The notes: generated from the letters alone by a model not told the origin. A stretch of DNA of 64,000 nt from Paraburkholderia ribeironis (GCF_900019265.1 NZ_CYGX02000019.1:175187-239186), one strand, 5' to 3'; positions 28,261 through 38,266 are shown, counted from the first letter of the stretch. Program-made: numbers and translations.

Positions 28261-28705
28261 GCTGTTCGAGGTTGGTCATCTGTTGCCCCCACCCGCCGTC
28301 GTTCATACGGAACGCTTCGTCGCGGCGCGCGGGCGGCAGCTGGTCGAAGCCTGATTCGACGACACGCAGCAAGGTGCCGCCCTCCACCTCGGTCAACTCG
28401 AACACCACCAGCGTGGTCGGCTCGAGCGAATAATCGATCGACGTATCGACGGCAGCCGGATGCCAGCGCCACGACAGATGATGCTCGGGCGCGACACGCT
28501 CGACCAGCACGTCCATCACGAGATACTCATAACCGGGATAGGTAATATTGCCCTGCACGGATTGCCCGGCGACGAACTGCTTGCCGGTCAGATTGACGCC
28601 GAACCATTGCCCGAATTCCTCGGCATTGGCCAACGCGCGCCAGACTCGCGAGCGCGGCGCCTTCAACAGAATCTGCTTTTCAATGCGATCGGTGGATGTG
28701 TTCAT
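28244..28705 (-). CDS. SRPBCC/AHSA1-domain protein
   Basis: A 153-residue protein of the Bet v 1-like START superfamily (AHSA1 group): IEKQILLKAPRSRVWRALAN, FGQWFGVNL, LSWRWHPAA and GGTLLRVVESGFDQLPPARR are family blocks. It forms a hydrophobic ligand cavity. The ligand is unknown. The gene is first in a two-gene unit with the ArsR regulator (overlap of 17 bases). Confidence 0.87.
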   Translation of the reverse strand: MNTSTDRIEKQILLKAPRSRVWRALANAEEFGQWFGVNLTGKQFVAGQSVQGNITYPGYEYLVMDVLVERVAPEHHLSWRWHPAAVDTSIDYSLEPTTLVVFELTEVEGGTLLRVVESGFDQLPPARRDEAFRMNDGGWGQQMTNLEQHVAKG

Positions 28706-28912
28706 ATGCAGCCTCCTCGCTGCATATTAGGAACGTCATCGGCAATATGCAAGTCGTTGTATGCGTGCGCAGCGCACGCAGCATGGCGCGACGAGCGCGC
28801 CATGCGGGAGGACTGCAGGGAATCCGGCCGCCACCGCCGTGGTTTGCCGGATGCCTACTCGCGCTGCCCCGCTGCCCGCTTGCCGATGCATCCCTGTGCC
28901 GATCGCGTTGCG

Positions 28913-30280
28913 TTACTCGGTGGCGTGCGCGTGCATCACACTGGTTTGCATCGACCATGCCATCCACGGACGGCGCAGCGCGACGATCGCGAGGAATGCG
29001 CACGCGGCCAGCGCGCCGAACGTCGCGAAGCCCATCTGATAGCTGCCCGTGCTTTCCTTCGCAATGCCCATCACGACCGGCAGATAAAAACCACCGATGC
29101 CGCCCGCCGCGCCGACGATGCCCGACATCAGACCGGTGCGGCCCGCCCACCGATGCGGCACCAGCTGGAAGGTCGCGCCGTTGCCGAGACCGAACGCCAC
29201 GTAGAGGCACAACAGCAACGCAATGCCGCCCGCCATCGAAGGCATCGTCGCGGCGAACACGAAGTCGCACAGCGAAATGACCGCCAGCAGCACCGTCAAC
29301 GCACGCACGCCGGACACCTTGTCGGCAACGAGGCCGCCGAGCGGACGTACCATTGCGCCGATGGCGGCGAGCAGCGCCATGAACAGACCCGCATCGATTT
29401 TCGACAGTTGATAGAGGTTGGTCAGCAGCAGCGAAACATACGACGACATGCCAACGAAACCACCGAACGTGATGCTATACACCAGCATGATCACCCACGT
29501 ATCGCGCTCGCCGAGCACCGAGCGATAGCGCGTGGGCAGCACGGCGATCGCCAGCAACGCGCCGATCACCGGCAACAGCAGCACACCGGTCTTGCCCGCG
29601 CCGAACAGGCCGGCTTCGACCAGCAGCACGAGCACGATCAAACCGACCAGCGTCACGGCGAAGCTACCGAACGCGCGCAACACGCTGCCCGACTTCACGC
29701 CCCCATCGTTGGCCCAGAAATACAGCGTGATCGCAGCGATCGCGAGCAACGGCAGTGCGCCGCCGGTGGCCATCTGCCAGCCGTAGCGCGTCGCCAGTTG
29801 CGGAAACAGGAAACCGTCGAGCACCGCGCCGATGTTGCCCGCCGCGGCGAGACCCAGCACCAGGCCCTGCACTTTGGGCGGATAGTTGCTGCCCGCCATC
29901 GGCAATGCGACGGCAAAGCTCGCACCGCCGACGCCGAGGAACACGCCGAGCACCAGCAGTGTCTCGTATGACGGCACCGACTGCATCAATGGCAGCACGA
30001 CAGTCGGCACCGCCGACAGCAGCACGCCCAGCAGCGCGATGCGCTTGCCATGCGCCGATTGATACAGATTGCCGAGCGTGACGCGCAAGATCGCCGCGGA
30101 CAGCACCGGCACGGCGACCAGCAAACCCTGATGCGCGGGCGTCATCGCAATGCTCTTGCTGATGAACGGCGCGAGTGGCCCATACAGCACCCACACGGTA
30201 AAGCCGGTGTCGAAATACAGGAAGCACGCCACCAGCGCACGCCAGTCGCCGCTCTTCAGAGAGCTCATCACGTTCTTCAT
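28913..30280 (-). CDS. Nitrate/nitrite transporter, NarK/NasA type (MFS)
   Basis: A 455-residue inner-membrane transporter with 12 predicted helices. FLYFDTGFTVWVLYGPLAPF in helix 1, and the nitrate signatures GVGGASFAVALPMAGSNYPP and a matching Gly-rich stretch in the second half (LGNGATFQLVPHRW, GIVGAAGGIGGFYLP) are typical of nitrate/nitrite porters. It is last in the leftward nirB-nirD-nasA order, 210 bases after nasA. It would import nitrate for assimilation. Confidence 0.9.
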   Translation of the reverse strand: MKNVMSSLKSGDWRALVACFLYFDTGFTVWVLYGPLAPFISKSIAMTPAHQGLLVAVPVLSAAILRVTLGNLYQSAHGKRIALLGVLLSAVPTVVLPLMQSVPSYETLLVLGVFLGVGGASFAVALPMAGSNYPPKVQGLVLGLAAAGNIGAVLDGFLFPQLATRYGWQMATGGALPLLAIAAITLYFWANDGGVKSGSVLRAFGSFAVTLVGLIVLVLLVEAGLFGAGKTGVLLLPVIGALLAIAVLPTRYRSVLGERDTWVIMLVYSITFGGFVGMSSYVSLLLTNLYQLSKIDAGLFMALLAAIGAMVRPLGGLVADKVSGVRALTVLLAVISLCDFVFAATMPSMAGGIALLLCLYVAFGLGNGATFQLVPHRWAGRTGLMSGIVGAAGGIGGFYLPVVMGIAKESTGSYQMGFATFGALAACAFLAIVALRRPWMAWSMQTSVMHAHATE

Positions 30281-30490
30281 TAGATATCCTCACAAAACTG
30301 ATTTAACGACTGTCCGACCGCTTGCGCTGAGCGCCATGCACCGACAAGTCACGATGTTGCAAAAACCAGCCTTACCATGCAATCGCCATGCCAATGCGGG
30401 TCCGTCTTTTGAGGCCTGATTGCGTACGGCTCACTCGTTGAAAACCAGTGGCCGTGCCCGCGTTGCCCGCGTTAAAGAGCGCCCCGCCGC

Positions 30491-33400
30491 TCAATACACG
30501 TCGCGTGCGTAGCGTTTGTCGCGCGCCAGACGGTTCACGTATTCGGCGGCTTTCTCTTCGCTCATGCCGCCGTGCGTGGCGACCACGTCCTTGAGTGCCG
30601 CGTCGACATCGCGTGCCATCCGGTTCGCGTCGCCGCAGACGTAGAAATGCGCACCCTCTTCGAGCCAGGCCCACAATTGCGCACCTTGCTCGCGCATGCG
30701 GTCCTGCACATAAATCTTGTCGGCCTGGTCGCGCGAGAACGCGAGGTCGAGCCGGGTCAGCACACCGCTGTCGCGCATCGCTTCGAGTTCGTCGCGATAG
30801 TAGAAATCGGTGGCCGCGTGTTGCTCGCCGAAGAACAGCCAGTTGCGGCCGCGCTCACCGCGTGCACGGCGCTCGTGCAGAAAGCCGCGAAACGGTGCAA
30901 TGCCGGTGCCGGGGCCGACCATGATCATCGGCGTGTCGGTTTGGTGAGGAGGACGAAAGTGTGCGGACTTCTGCACGAACACGGGTACGTTGACATCACC
31001 CGCACGGTCGGCGAGAAACGTCGACGACACGCCTTTGCGATGACGGCGGCCATTGTTGTAGCGCACCGCCGACACCGTCAGATGCACTTCGCCCGGATGC
31101 GCCTTCGGGCTCGACGCGATCGAGTACAGACGCGGCTGCAGACGCTTGAGCATGCCCGTCAATTCGGGCGCCGTGAGTTTGACCGGAAATTCGTGCAGCA
31201 CGTCGGCGAGCTGCTGGCCCCACAGCCATTGTTTGAGATCGGCCTTGCGTTCGGGCGTGAGCAGATCGCGCAGCGCGCCGTTGCTGCTGCGCGCAGCGAT
31301 GACCGCGAGCGTGTCCGGACCCGGTCGCGCTATTTCGTAGTGCTTGCCGAGTGCATCGGCGAGACGCATGTCGCCCGCGCCCGCCACGTGCACCGGCGCG
31401 TCTGCGCTGGCGCCGCTGAGGCTGATCAGTTCGTCGACCAGCTCGGGACAATTGACCGGCCATACGCCGAGCGCATCGCCCGGTTCGTATTCAATGCCCG
31501 AGTCGCCAGTGGCGAGCGACACGTAGCGCGTATCCTTCGCCGCGCCGTGCTGGTTCAGGCGCAGGTTGCTGACGATCCTCGACGCGGCGGGACGCGCCTT
31601 GGTCGGCAGCGCGCCCGGCACCACCGCGTTGATCATGCCGTCGCGCGGCACCGCGTGCAGCGCCGCATCTTCTTCCTTGATGCGCACGATGATGCGTTCG
31701 AGCCACGCGTCGGCCTTCTGCTGATATTCGCCGTCGCAATCGACCCGCTCCATCAGACGCTGCGCGCCTTGCGCGGCGAGCCGTTCGTCGAGCCGGCGGC
31801 CATGGCCGCAGAACTGGTCGTAATTGCTGTCACCGAGCGCGAGCACCGCGAAGTGCACGCCAGCCAGACGTGGCGCGCAAGCGGCGCTCAATTGCGTCCA
31901 CAAATCTTGCGCGTTGTCGGGCGCGTCGCCATCGCCGAACGTGCTCGTCATCAGCAGCACGTATTGCGCCTTCGCGAGCGACGACACCGGATAGTCCGCC
32001 ATGCACGAGGTGCGGATTTCGAAGCCCGATTCCATCAGCCGCGTGGCATAACGCTCGGTCAGCGATTCGGTGTTGCCGGTTTGCGAGGCCCACAGCAGCG
32101 TGACCTTGGGCCGCACGCGCACGATACGCACGGTGGACGCGTGGTCGTCGTCCATGGACGCTGCTGCTGGCGCGGCGGCAGGCGCTGCCGCGAGACTCGT
32201 GCTGTGGCTGTACAGGCCGGCTAGCAGACCGTCGACGTACAGACGGCTAGTCGCATCGAACGGCGCGTTGCCCGGCAGAACCGGCACGCGGTCGATGCCC
32301 TGCGCTTCAGTCGAACGCAGGCCGCTGACGAAGCCGTTCAGATAGGCGCGCTCGGCGTCGGTGAACGACGGCGTGGGTGCGGCCGGTAGTTGCAGCAGGC
32401 TGGTGAGTGCGTTGATACGGGGCATATCCTGATCCTTGGCGCTCGCAATAACGGCGGATGCTTCGGCGGGCGTCTCGCCTTCGTGATTCAGAACCGGCTC
32501 AAAAGTCTCGACCGTGACCGGACTCAACGCGACCGCACAGAATTTCAGTTCGGGCTGCTGAGAAACCGGATCGATCGCGTCGCTGGTCACTGCGTTGATA
32601 CACAGGTCGTCGCCGAACACATCGTTCCAGTGCATCGGCGCGAAGCAGTTGCCTGCGCTCACGCGCTCGGTGACGACCGCAGGCAGTACCGCGCGGCCAC
32701 GGCGCGAGCGGATCTCGACCGGGTCTGTCGCGGCGATGCCGAGCGCGGCCGCGTCTTCGGGATGAATCTCGACGAACGGCCCCGGGTTCAGCTTGTTGAG
32801 CATCGCGACCTTGCCGGTCTTGGTCATCGTGTGCCACTGATGCTGCAAGCGGCCCGTGTTCAGCACGATCGGGAATTCGCGATCCGGCACTTCAGCGGGG
32901 GCCGCATAAGCGCGAGCGAAAAACACGGCTTTGCCGCTTGCCGTCGGAAAGACGAGGTGCGGCCGGCTGCCGTCGGGCAGCTCCTTGAGCGTCTGGCTCA
33001 CGCCGTCGTTGATGTAGCGGACCGGGTTGCGATCGGCTGAGTCGGCTGCCGCGAGCGGCCATTGCAACGGCGCTTCCTTCAGACGGCGATGGCTTGCGCC
33101 GCGCAGGTCGTAACCCGTTTTCGGGTTCGACGTGCGGGTGATTTCAGCGAATACCTCTTCGGCGCTCGCGTAGCTGAATGCGTCGGCGAAACCCATCTCG
33201 CAGGCGACTCGCGCGATGATCTGCCAATCCGGCAACGCCGCGCCCGGCGGCTCGATGCCCTTTTGCATCAGCGTCAGATTGCGCTCGGAGTTGATCATCA
33301 CCCCTTCCGCTTCGGCCCATAGCGAGCCGGGCAACAGCACGTCGGCGTAGCGGTTGGTCTCCGTGTCGAGGAACGCGTCCTGAGCGATCACCAGCTCGGC

Positions 33401-34663
33401 GCCGCGCAAACCGGCAATCACGTTCTGGCGGTTGGCGACACTCGCCACCGGGTTTGTGCAGATGACCCAGCACGCCTTGATCTCGCCCGCGGCCATCCGC
33501 GAGAACATGTCGATCGTGCCGTTGCCGACCGTGGTCTTCAGCGTGCCGGGTGCAATGCCCCACAGGTCTTCGATAAACGCGCGGTCCGCGTCGACCAGCA
33601 CCGAACGCTGGCCCGGCAAGCCCGGACCCATGTAGCCCATTTCGCGGCCGCCCATCGCGTTCGGTTGCCCCGTCAGCGAAAAAGGTCCGCTGCCGCGCCG
33701 GCAGATCTTGCCGGTCGCCAGATGCAGATTGCAGAGCGCGTTGGTGTGCCACGTGCCGTGCGTGCTCTGATTCAGGCCCATGGTCCAGCAGCTCATCCAC
33801 TCTTTGGCACTGCCGATCATCTGCGCAGCGCGGTGGATGTCCTCGACGGCGAGACCCGTGATCCCGGCCACGTGTTCCGGCGTGTACTGCGCAAGAAACG
33901 CGGGCATCGCGTCCCAGCCTTCGGTGAACCCGGCGATGAACGCGGCATCCGTCGCACCGTTTTCGTGCAGCAGATGCAGCAGGCCGTTGAGCAGCGCGAG
34001 GTCGGTGCCTGGCTTGATCTGCATGAACAGATCGGCCTTCTCCGCCGTCGCGTTGCGGCGCGGATCGACGACGATCAGCTTCGCGCCCGCCTTCACGCGG
34101 TCCATCATGCGCAGGAACAGGATCGGGTGGCAGTCGGCCATATTCGCGCCGATCACGAAGAACAGATCGGCGTGATCGATGTCCTCATACGATCCCGGCG
34201 GGCCGTCCGCGCCGAGCGAAAGCTTGTAGCCGCTGCCGGCGCTCGCCATGCACAGGCGCGAATTCGATTCGATGTTGTTGGTGCCGACGAATCCCTTCGC
34301 CAGCTTGTTGACGAGGTACTGCGCCTCGATCGACATCTGGCCGGATACGTAGAACGACAACGCATCCGGTCCATGTTCATCGAGCAGGCCGCGCAGGCGC
34401 GCCGCCGTGGCGCTGATCGCCTTGGCCATCGGCAGCGGCACCGGGTCTTCGTCGCGCGCATGGCGCACGAACGCGCCTTCCAGACGGCCGGACTTGCGCA
34501 ACGCGACATGCGCCGACTGCCCCTTCGTGCACAGCCGCCCGAAATTGGACGGATGCTCCTTGTCGCCGGAGATCTTCACGACCTGGCCGTCCTCGACATG
34601 CAGCACCATTCCGCAGCCAACGCCGCAGTAGGGGCACACGGTTTTTACGCTGTTTGAGGACAT
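30491..34663 (-). CDS. nasA: Assimilatory nitrate reductase fused to a flavodoxin/FAD-NADPH reductase module
   Basis: A 1390-residue cytoplasmic enzyme reducing nitrate to nitrite. The N-terminal half (1-720) is a molybdopterin oxidoreductase with the 4Fe-4S ligands Cys10, Cys13, Cys17 and Cys45 (CPYCGVGC, RLCTKG) and Mo-bis-MGD domains. After a linker rich in Ala (about 780-860) comes a flavodoxin domain (LLWASQTGNTESLTERYA) and a sulfite-reductase-flavoprotein-like FAD/NADPH module (RLYSIASSPKAHPGEVHLTV, GPGTGIAPFRGFL, ending KRYARDVY). The fusion gives the reductase its own electron supply in place of a separate NasC-type subunit. It follows nirD by 43 bases. Confidence 0.94.
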   Translation of the reverse strand: MSSNSVKTVCPYCGVGCGMVLHVEDGQVVKISGDKEHPSNFGRLCTKGQSAHVALRKSGRLEGAFVRHARDEDPVPLPMAKAISATAARLRGLLDEHGPDALSFYVSGQMSIEAQYLVNKLAKGFVGTNNIESNSRLCMASAGSGYKLSLGADGPPGSYEDIDHADLFFVIGANMADCHPILFLRMMDRVKAGAKLIVVDPRRNATAEKADLFMQIKPGTDLALLNGLLHLLHENGATDAAFIAGFTEGWDAMPAFLAQYTPEHVAGITGLAVEDIHRAAQMIGSAKEWMSCWTMGLNQSTHGTWHTNALCNLHLATGKICRRGSGPFSLTGQPNAMGGREMGYMGPGLPGQRSVLVDADRAFIEDLWGIAPGTLKTTVGNGTIDMFSRMAAGEIKACWVICTNPVASVANRQNVIAGLRGAELVIAQDAFLDTETNRYADVLLPGSLWAEAEGVMINSERNLTLMQKGIEPPGAALPDWQIIARVACEMGFADAFSYASAEEVFAEITRTSNPKTGYDLRGASHRRLKEAPLQWPLAAADSADRNPVRYINDGVSQTLKELPDGSRPHLVFPTASGKAVFFARAYAAPAEVPDREFPIVLNTGRLQHQWHTMTKTGKVAMLNKLNPGPFVEIHPEDAAALGIAATDPVEIRSRRGRAVLPAVVTERVSAGNCFAPMHWNDVFGDDLCINAVTSDAIDPVSQQPELKFCAVALSPVTVETFEPVLNHEGETPAEASAVIASAKDQDMPRINALTSLLQLPAAPTPSFTDAERAYLNGFVSGLRSTEAQGIDRVPVLPGNAPFDATSRLYVDGLLAGLYSHSTSLAAAPAAAPAAASMDDDHASTVRIVRVRPKVTLLWASQTGNTESLTERYATRLMESGFEIRTSCMADYPVSSLAKAQYVLLMTSTFGDGDAPDNAQDLWTQLSAACAPRLAGVHFAVLALGDSNYDQFCGHGRRLDERLAAQGAQRLMERVDCDGEYQQKADAWLERIIVRIKEEDAALHAVPRDGMINAVVPGALPTKARPAASRIVSNLRLNQHGAAKDTRYVSLATGDSGIEYEPGDALGVWPVNCPELVDELISLSGASADAPVHVAGAGDMRLADALGKHYEIARPGPDTLAVIAARSSNGALRDLLTPERKADLKQWLWGQQLADVLHEFPVKLTAPELTGMLKRLQPRLYSIASSPKAHPGEVHLTVSAVRYNNGRRHRKGVSSTFLADRAGDVNVPVFVQKSAHFRPPHQTDTPMIMVGPGTGIAPFRGFLHERRARGERGRNWLFFGEQHAATDFYYRDELEAMRDSGVLTRLDLAFSRDQADKIYVQDRMREQGAQLWAWLEEGAHFYVCGDANRMARDVDAALKDVVATHGGMSEEKAAEYVNRLARDKRYARDVY

Positions 34664-34706
34664 GGCGGGCTATGTAGTTCGAAAAGAAGTCGGGAGATTC
34701 AGCGGC

Positions 34707-35060
34707 TCAGACTGCGACCCACACGTGACCGTTTTCCACGCGCGTCGCGAACGAGCCGACGGAATACGACGGGCTCTCCAGACACTCGCCGGTGCGCAGA
34801 TCGAAGTGATGCTTGTAGATCGGCGAGGCGACCACGATGCGCTCGCCGAGGCTGCCGATTAGCCCGCGCGACAGCACGGCCGCCTGCGAGCCCGGATCGA
34901 AGTTTTCGATCGCATACACGGCCGGGTCGGCGTCGTGGCTATTCACATGAAAGACCGCCACCTGTTCGCCGTTGACCAGCGCGCAGACACCCGTGTTGGG
35001 CACGATGTCGTTGAGCGGGCAGATGGCCGTCCAGGAGCGTGGTAGACGATCGTTGTTCAT
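34707..35060 (-). CDS. nirD: Nitrite reductase [NAD(P)H] small subunit
   Basis: A 117-residue Rieske-fold protein that partners NirB. It starts MNNDRLPRSWTAICPLNDIV and contains GVCALVNGEQVAVFHV and IVVASPIYKHHFDLRTGECL. The Rieske Cys/His cluster ligands are absent, as is normal in NirD. The ATG at 35058-35060 is 90 bases after nirB and is fixed by the family start; an upstream ATG adds an unrelated segment. Confidence 0.92.
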   Translation of the reverse strand: MNNDRLPRSWTAICPLNDIVPNTGVCALVNGEQVAVFHVNSHDADPAVYAIENFDPGSQAAVLSRGLIGSLGERIVVASPIYKHHFDLRTGECLESPSYSVGSFATRVENGHVWVAV

Positions 35061-35150
35061 GACGGAAGTCCTCGCGAGGTGAGCAAATAAAAGGGCAATG
35101 AGTGGGCAATGAGTGACACAAACAGCGGATGCAAACAGCGGATGCAAAAA

Positions 35151-37691
35151 TCACACGGTTTCTACGGCGACAGGAATCACCACGTGCCGTGCTTGCCGTT
35201 CGGCAGGCGTCGCCGGGCGGATCTGGCCGCGCTCCTCGACGAAGGCGACGTTGCTGTCGGACTCGCCGCTGTTGACGAAATGACGGAAGCGCTTGCGCGT
35301 TTCAGGATCGGTGACGGCCTTCTTCCATTCGCATTCGTAGGTCTCGACCACGTGCCGCATTTCCGATTCCAGGTCCGCGGCCACGCCGAGGTGATCGTTG
35401 ACCACCACGTCGATCAGATAGTCGAGCCCGCCTTCGAGGTTGTCGCGCCACACGCTGGTGCGTTGCAGACGGTCGGCGGTACGCACGTAGAACATCAGGA
35501 AGCGGTCGATGTAGCGGATCAGCGTGTCCTTGTCGAGGTCCGCCGCGAGCAGTTCGGCGTGACGCGGCTTCATGCCGCCGTTGCCGCACACATAGAGGTT
35601 CCAGCCCTTCTCGGTGGCGATGACGCCAACGTCCTTGCCCTGCGCTTCCGCACATTCGCGGGTGCAGCCCGACACGCCGAACTTGATCTTGTGCGGCGTG
35701 CGCAGCCCCTTGTAGCGGTTCTCGAGTTCGACCGCGAGCCCCACCGAATCGCCGACGCCGTAACGGCACCACGTCGAGCCGACACAGGACTTCACGGTAC
35801 GCAGCGATTTGCCGTAGGCGTGTCCGGATTCGAAGCCCGCGGCGATCAATTCTTCCCAGATGAGCGGCAGCTGTTCGACGCGTGCGCCGAACAGGTCGAC
35901 CCGCTGACCGCCGGTGATCTTCGTGTAGAGGCCATATTTCTTCGCGACCTGGGCCACTGCGATCAGGCCGTCGGGCGTCACCTCGCCGCCCGGCATGCGC
36001 GGCACCACTGAATAGGTGCCGTCGCGCTGGATGTTGGCGAGGTAGTAGTCGTTGGTGTCCTGCAGCGACGCGTGCTCTTTCTTCAGTACGAATTCGTTCC
36101 AGCATGACGCGAGAATGCTCGCCACCGCCGGCTTGCAGATATCGCAGCCGAGGCCGTGACCGTGCTTCGCGAGCAATTCGCCGAAGCTGCGCACGCCTTC
36201 GACACGCACGATGTGATACAGCTCCTGGCGCGAATACGGGAAATGCTCGCAGACGTGGTTGTTGACCGCGAGGCCCTGCTTCTTCATCTCGGCCTTCATC
36301 ACCTGCGTGACGAGCGGCACGCAACCGCCGCACGACGTGCCGGCGCTGGTCGCGCATTTGAGCGCGCCGATATCGGTGGCGCCCGCGCACACAGCGGCGC
36401 ACAGATCGCCCTTCGACACGTTGTTGCACGAGCAGATCTGCGCGGCGGCCGGCAACGCCTCGACACCGAGTGCGGGCTTCGCGCTGCCGTCCGCTTGCGG
36501 CAGGATCAGGAACTCCGGCGCTTCCGGCAGTTCGATGCGGTTCAACATCATCTGCAGCAGCGTGCCGTATTCGCTCGCGTCGCCGACCATCACGCCGCCC
36601 AGCAGATACTTGCCGCAATCGGACACCACCAGCTTTTTGTAGAGCTGCTTGCGTTCGTCGCTGAACTGATACGAGCGGCTGCCCGGCGTGGCGCCGTGCG
36701 CGTCGCCGATGCTCGCGACGTCGACACCCATCAGCTTGAGCTTGGTGCTCATGTCGGCGCCGTTGAATTCGGCCGCGCCGCCGAGCAGTTGCTTCGCCAC
36801 CACGCGCGCCATGTCATAGCCCGGCGCGACGAGCCCGAACAGCTGGCCGTTCCACAGCGCGCATTCGCCGATCGCGTAGATGTGCGCATCGCTGGTGCGG
36901 CACGCGTTATCGACCACGATGCCACCGCGCGCACCCAACGTCAGACCGGCTGCGCGCGCCAGATCGTCGCGCGGACGGATGCCCGCGGAGAACACGATCA
37001 TGTCGGTGTCGAGGTGGCTGCCGTCCGCGAACTGCATACGGTGCGTGCCCGCTTCGCCGTCGACGATCGTGGTGGTGTTCTTCTGCGTGTGCACCGTCAC
37101 GCCCAGCTCTTCGATCCGGGTCCGCAGCACGCGGCCGCCGCCATCGTCCACCTGCACGGCCATCAGACGCGGGGCGAATTCGACCACATGCGTTTGCAGG
37201 CCCATGTCGCGCAACGCCTTCGCACATTCGAGACCCAGCAGTCCACCGCCGACCACCACACCCGTGCGCGAGCGCGCGCCGCATTCCTGCATCGCTTCGA
37301 GGTCGTCGATGGTTCGGTACACGAAGCAATCGGTGCGCTCGCGGCCCGGCACCGGCGGTACGAACGGATAGGAGCCGGTGGCGAATACCAGCTTGTCGTA
37401 CGGCAAGGACTCGCCGGTCGAGACGGTCACGGTGCGTGCGTCGCGATCGATCGCGACGGCCTTCGCGTTGAGCTTGAGCAGCACGTTCTGGCGTTCGAAG
37501 AAACCCGGCTCGACGAGCGACAGATCGTCCGCCGTCTTGCCCGCGAAAAATTCGGACAGGTGCACGCGATCGTAGGCCGGCCGCGATTCTTCGCACAGCA
37601 CCGTGATGTCGAGGCCGTGAGCGGCATCTTGCGCCAGGCACTCGACCAGTTTGTGGCCGACCATCCCGTGACCGATAACGATGATTTTCAT
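35151..37691 (-). CDS. nirB: Nitrite reductase [NAD(P)H] large subunit
   Basis: An 846-residue cytoplasmic siroheme enzyme reducing nitrite to ammonium. Order of domains: FAD/NADH pyridine nucleotide-disulfide oxidoreductase (MKIIVIGHGMVGHKLVE, then VVVGGGLLGLECAKALRDMG), a BFD-like 2Fe-2S domain (ICSCNNVSKGDLC...GTSCGGCVPLV, about residues 420-470), then the nitrite reductase ferredoxin-like half and siroheme/4Fe-4S domain with CVGSTWCRYG and GVSGCTRECAEAQGKDVGV. The ATG at 37689-37691 is the family start. It leads the nitrate assimilation operon and is preceded by an unusual regulatory leader. Confidence 0.96.
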   Translation of the reverse strand: MKIIVIGHGMVGHKLVECLAQDAAHGLDITVLCEESRPAYDRVHLSEFFAGKTADDLSLVEPGFFERQNVLLKLNAKAVAIDRDARTVTVSTGESLPYDKLVFATGSYPFVPPVPGRERTDCFVYRTIDDLEAMQECGARSRTGVVVGGGLLGLECAKALRDMGLQTHVVEFAPRLMAVQVDDGGGRVLRTRIEELGVTVHTQKNTTTIVDGEAGTHRMQFADGSHLDTDMIVFSAGIRPRDDLARAAGLTLGARGGIVVDNACRTSDAHIYAIGECALWNGQLFGLVAPGYDMARVVAKQLLGGAAEFNGADMSTKLKLMGVDVASIGDAHGATPGSRSYQFSDERKQLYKKLVVSDCGKYLLGGVMVGDASEYGTLLQMMLNRIELPEAPEFLILPQADGSAKPALGVEALPAAAQICSCNNVSKGDLCAAVCAGATDIGALKCATSAGTSCGGCVPLVTQVMKAEMKKQGLAVNNHVCEHFPYSRQELYHIVRVEGVRSFGELLAKHGHGLGCDICKPAVASILASCWNEFVLKKEHASLQDTNDYYLANIQRDGTYSVVPRMPGGEVTPDGLIAVAQVAKKYGLYTKITGGQRVDLFGARVEQLPLIWEELIAAGFESGHAYGKSLRTVKSCVGSTWCRYGVGDSVGLAVELENRYKGLRTPHKIKFGVSGCTRECAEAQGKDVGVIATEKGWNLYVCGNGGMKPRHAELLAADLDKDTLIRYIDRFLMFYVRTADRLQRTSVWRDNLEGGLDYLIDVVVNDHLGVAADLESEMRHVVETYECEWKKAVTDPETRKRFRHFVNSGESDSNVAFVEERGQIRPATPAERQARHVVIPVAVETV

Positions 37692-37763
37692 GAGCGCGAT
37701 GTCCTCAGTGTGCTGGGCTTCGTGCTTCGCGGCGGTACCCGGCGAAGCGATTGCGGAAATAAA

Positions 37764-37812
37764 GACGGCGTCCCGCGAACCCAGTCGATGACTGAATCCG
37801 GGGGACGCCGTT
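37764..37812 (-). terminator. Leader hairpin (attenuator) ahead of nirB
   Basis: On the minus strand a stem ACGGCGTCCC / GGGACGCCGT (10 bases) encloses a smaller stem cagtc-atc-gactg, and is followed by the T-rich tract tctttattt (37755-37763). It lies about 60 bases upstream of the nirB start codon and downstream of the predicted promoter, so it would form in the leader RNA and act as a conditional terminator. Confidence 0.65.
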
Positions 37813-37888
37813 GTCCTGACCTGTACTGCAGCGGGTGGTTTGTTTTGCACTCGCGCCGGACCCACATTGATCCGATGGCATGACTCAA

Positions 37889-37904
37889 CGCAAGGCCTGT
37901 GCCA
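37889..37904 (-). promoter_or_regulatory. Predicted sigma-54 promoter of the nirB operon
   Basis: Minus-strand TGGCACAGGCCTTGCG has GG and GC exactly ten bases apart and a perfect -24 element TGGCAC, with TTGCG for TTGCA at -12. Transcription would start near 37878, giving a leader of about 187 bases that includes the hairpin at 37764-37812. Confidence 0.75.
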
Positions 37905-38005
37905 ATTGCACCGAATGGGTCCGCAAAGGCCGTGGTGCGTGGCTGCACGGGCAATCGCGGGAGCGCGCGGCGCACCGCGAGCGCGATGCGTTTTGATGCA
38001 GCGAG

Positions 38006-38041
38006 GCACAGGGATGGTGCGACGCAGCACTGTGCGCGTGC
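38006..38041. promoter_or_regulatory. Two NtrC-type enhancer sites
   Basis: GCAC-N7-GTGC occurs at 38006-38020 and again at 38027-38041. The centres are 21 bases apart, two turns of the helix, as expected for cooperative NtrC dimers (consensus TGCACC-N5-GGTGCA). They sit about 100 bases upstream of each of the two facing sigma-54 promoters. Confidence 0.7.
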
Positions 38042-38131
38042 GGTGCACGGCCCTCGCGCGGTGCGTCGACGGCACGTTTGCAGCGCCGCCCGCTGCGTGT
38101 CTTGAAGGCTTTCGTGCGAGTCGGCGATGGG

Positions 38132-38147
38132 TGGCGTGGTACTTGCA
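38132..38147 (+). promoter_or_regulatory. Predicted sigma-54 promoter of the siroheme methyltransferase gene
   Basis: TGGCGTGGTACTTGCA matches TGGC-N7-TTGCA with GG and GC ten bases apart. The start would be near 38158, leaving a leader of about 200 bases before the ATG at 38367 that includes the terminator hairpin at 38225-38266. Confidence 0.7.
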
Positions 38148-38224
38148 TAGTCGAGCACAAAGTCATTCAGGCAACGCGGCCGCGATGACATGAAGCACTT
38201 ACCCAGCAGATCGCAGCAACGGAC

Positions 38225-38266
38225 AACGGCGTCCCTCGTGAGCACCACGAGCGGACGCCGTTTTTT
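38225..38266 (+). terminator. Leader terminator hairpin ahead of cobA
   Basis: A perfect stem aacggcgtcc / ggacgccgtt encloses a second stem ctcgtg / cacgag with a five-base loop and is followed directly by six T residues (38261-38266). It looks like a complete intrinsic terminator, yet it sits about 100 bases before the start codon, so it must be overcome for the gene to be expressed. The stem is the same sequence as in the nirB leader hairpin. Confidence 0.75.

Noticed and set aside
36156-37883. Open frame of 575 codons antisense to nirB
   Set aside because: Shadow of nirB with an Arg/His-rich composition, also crossing the nirB leader.
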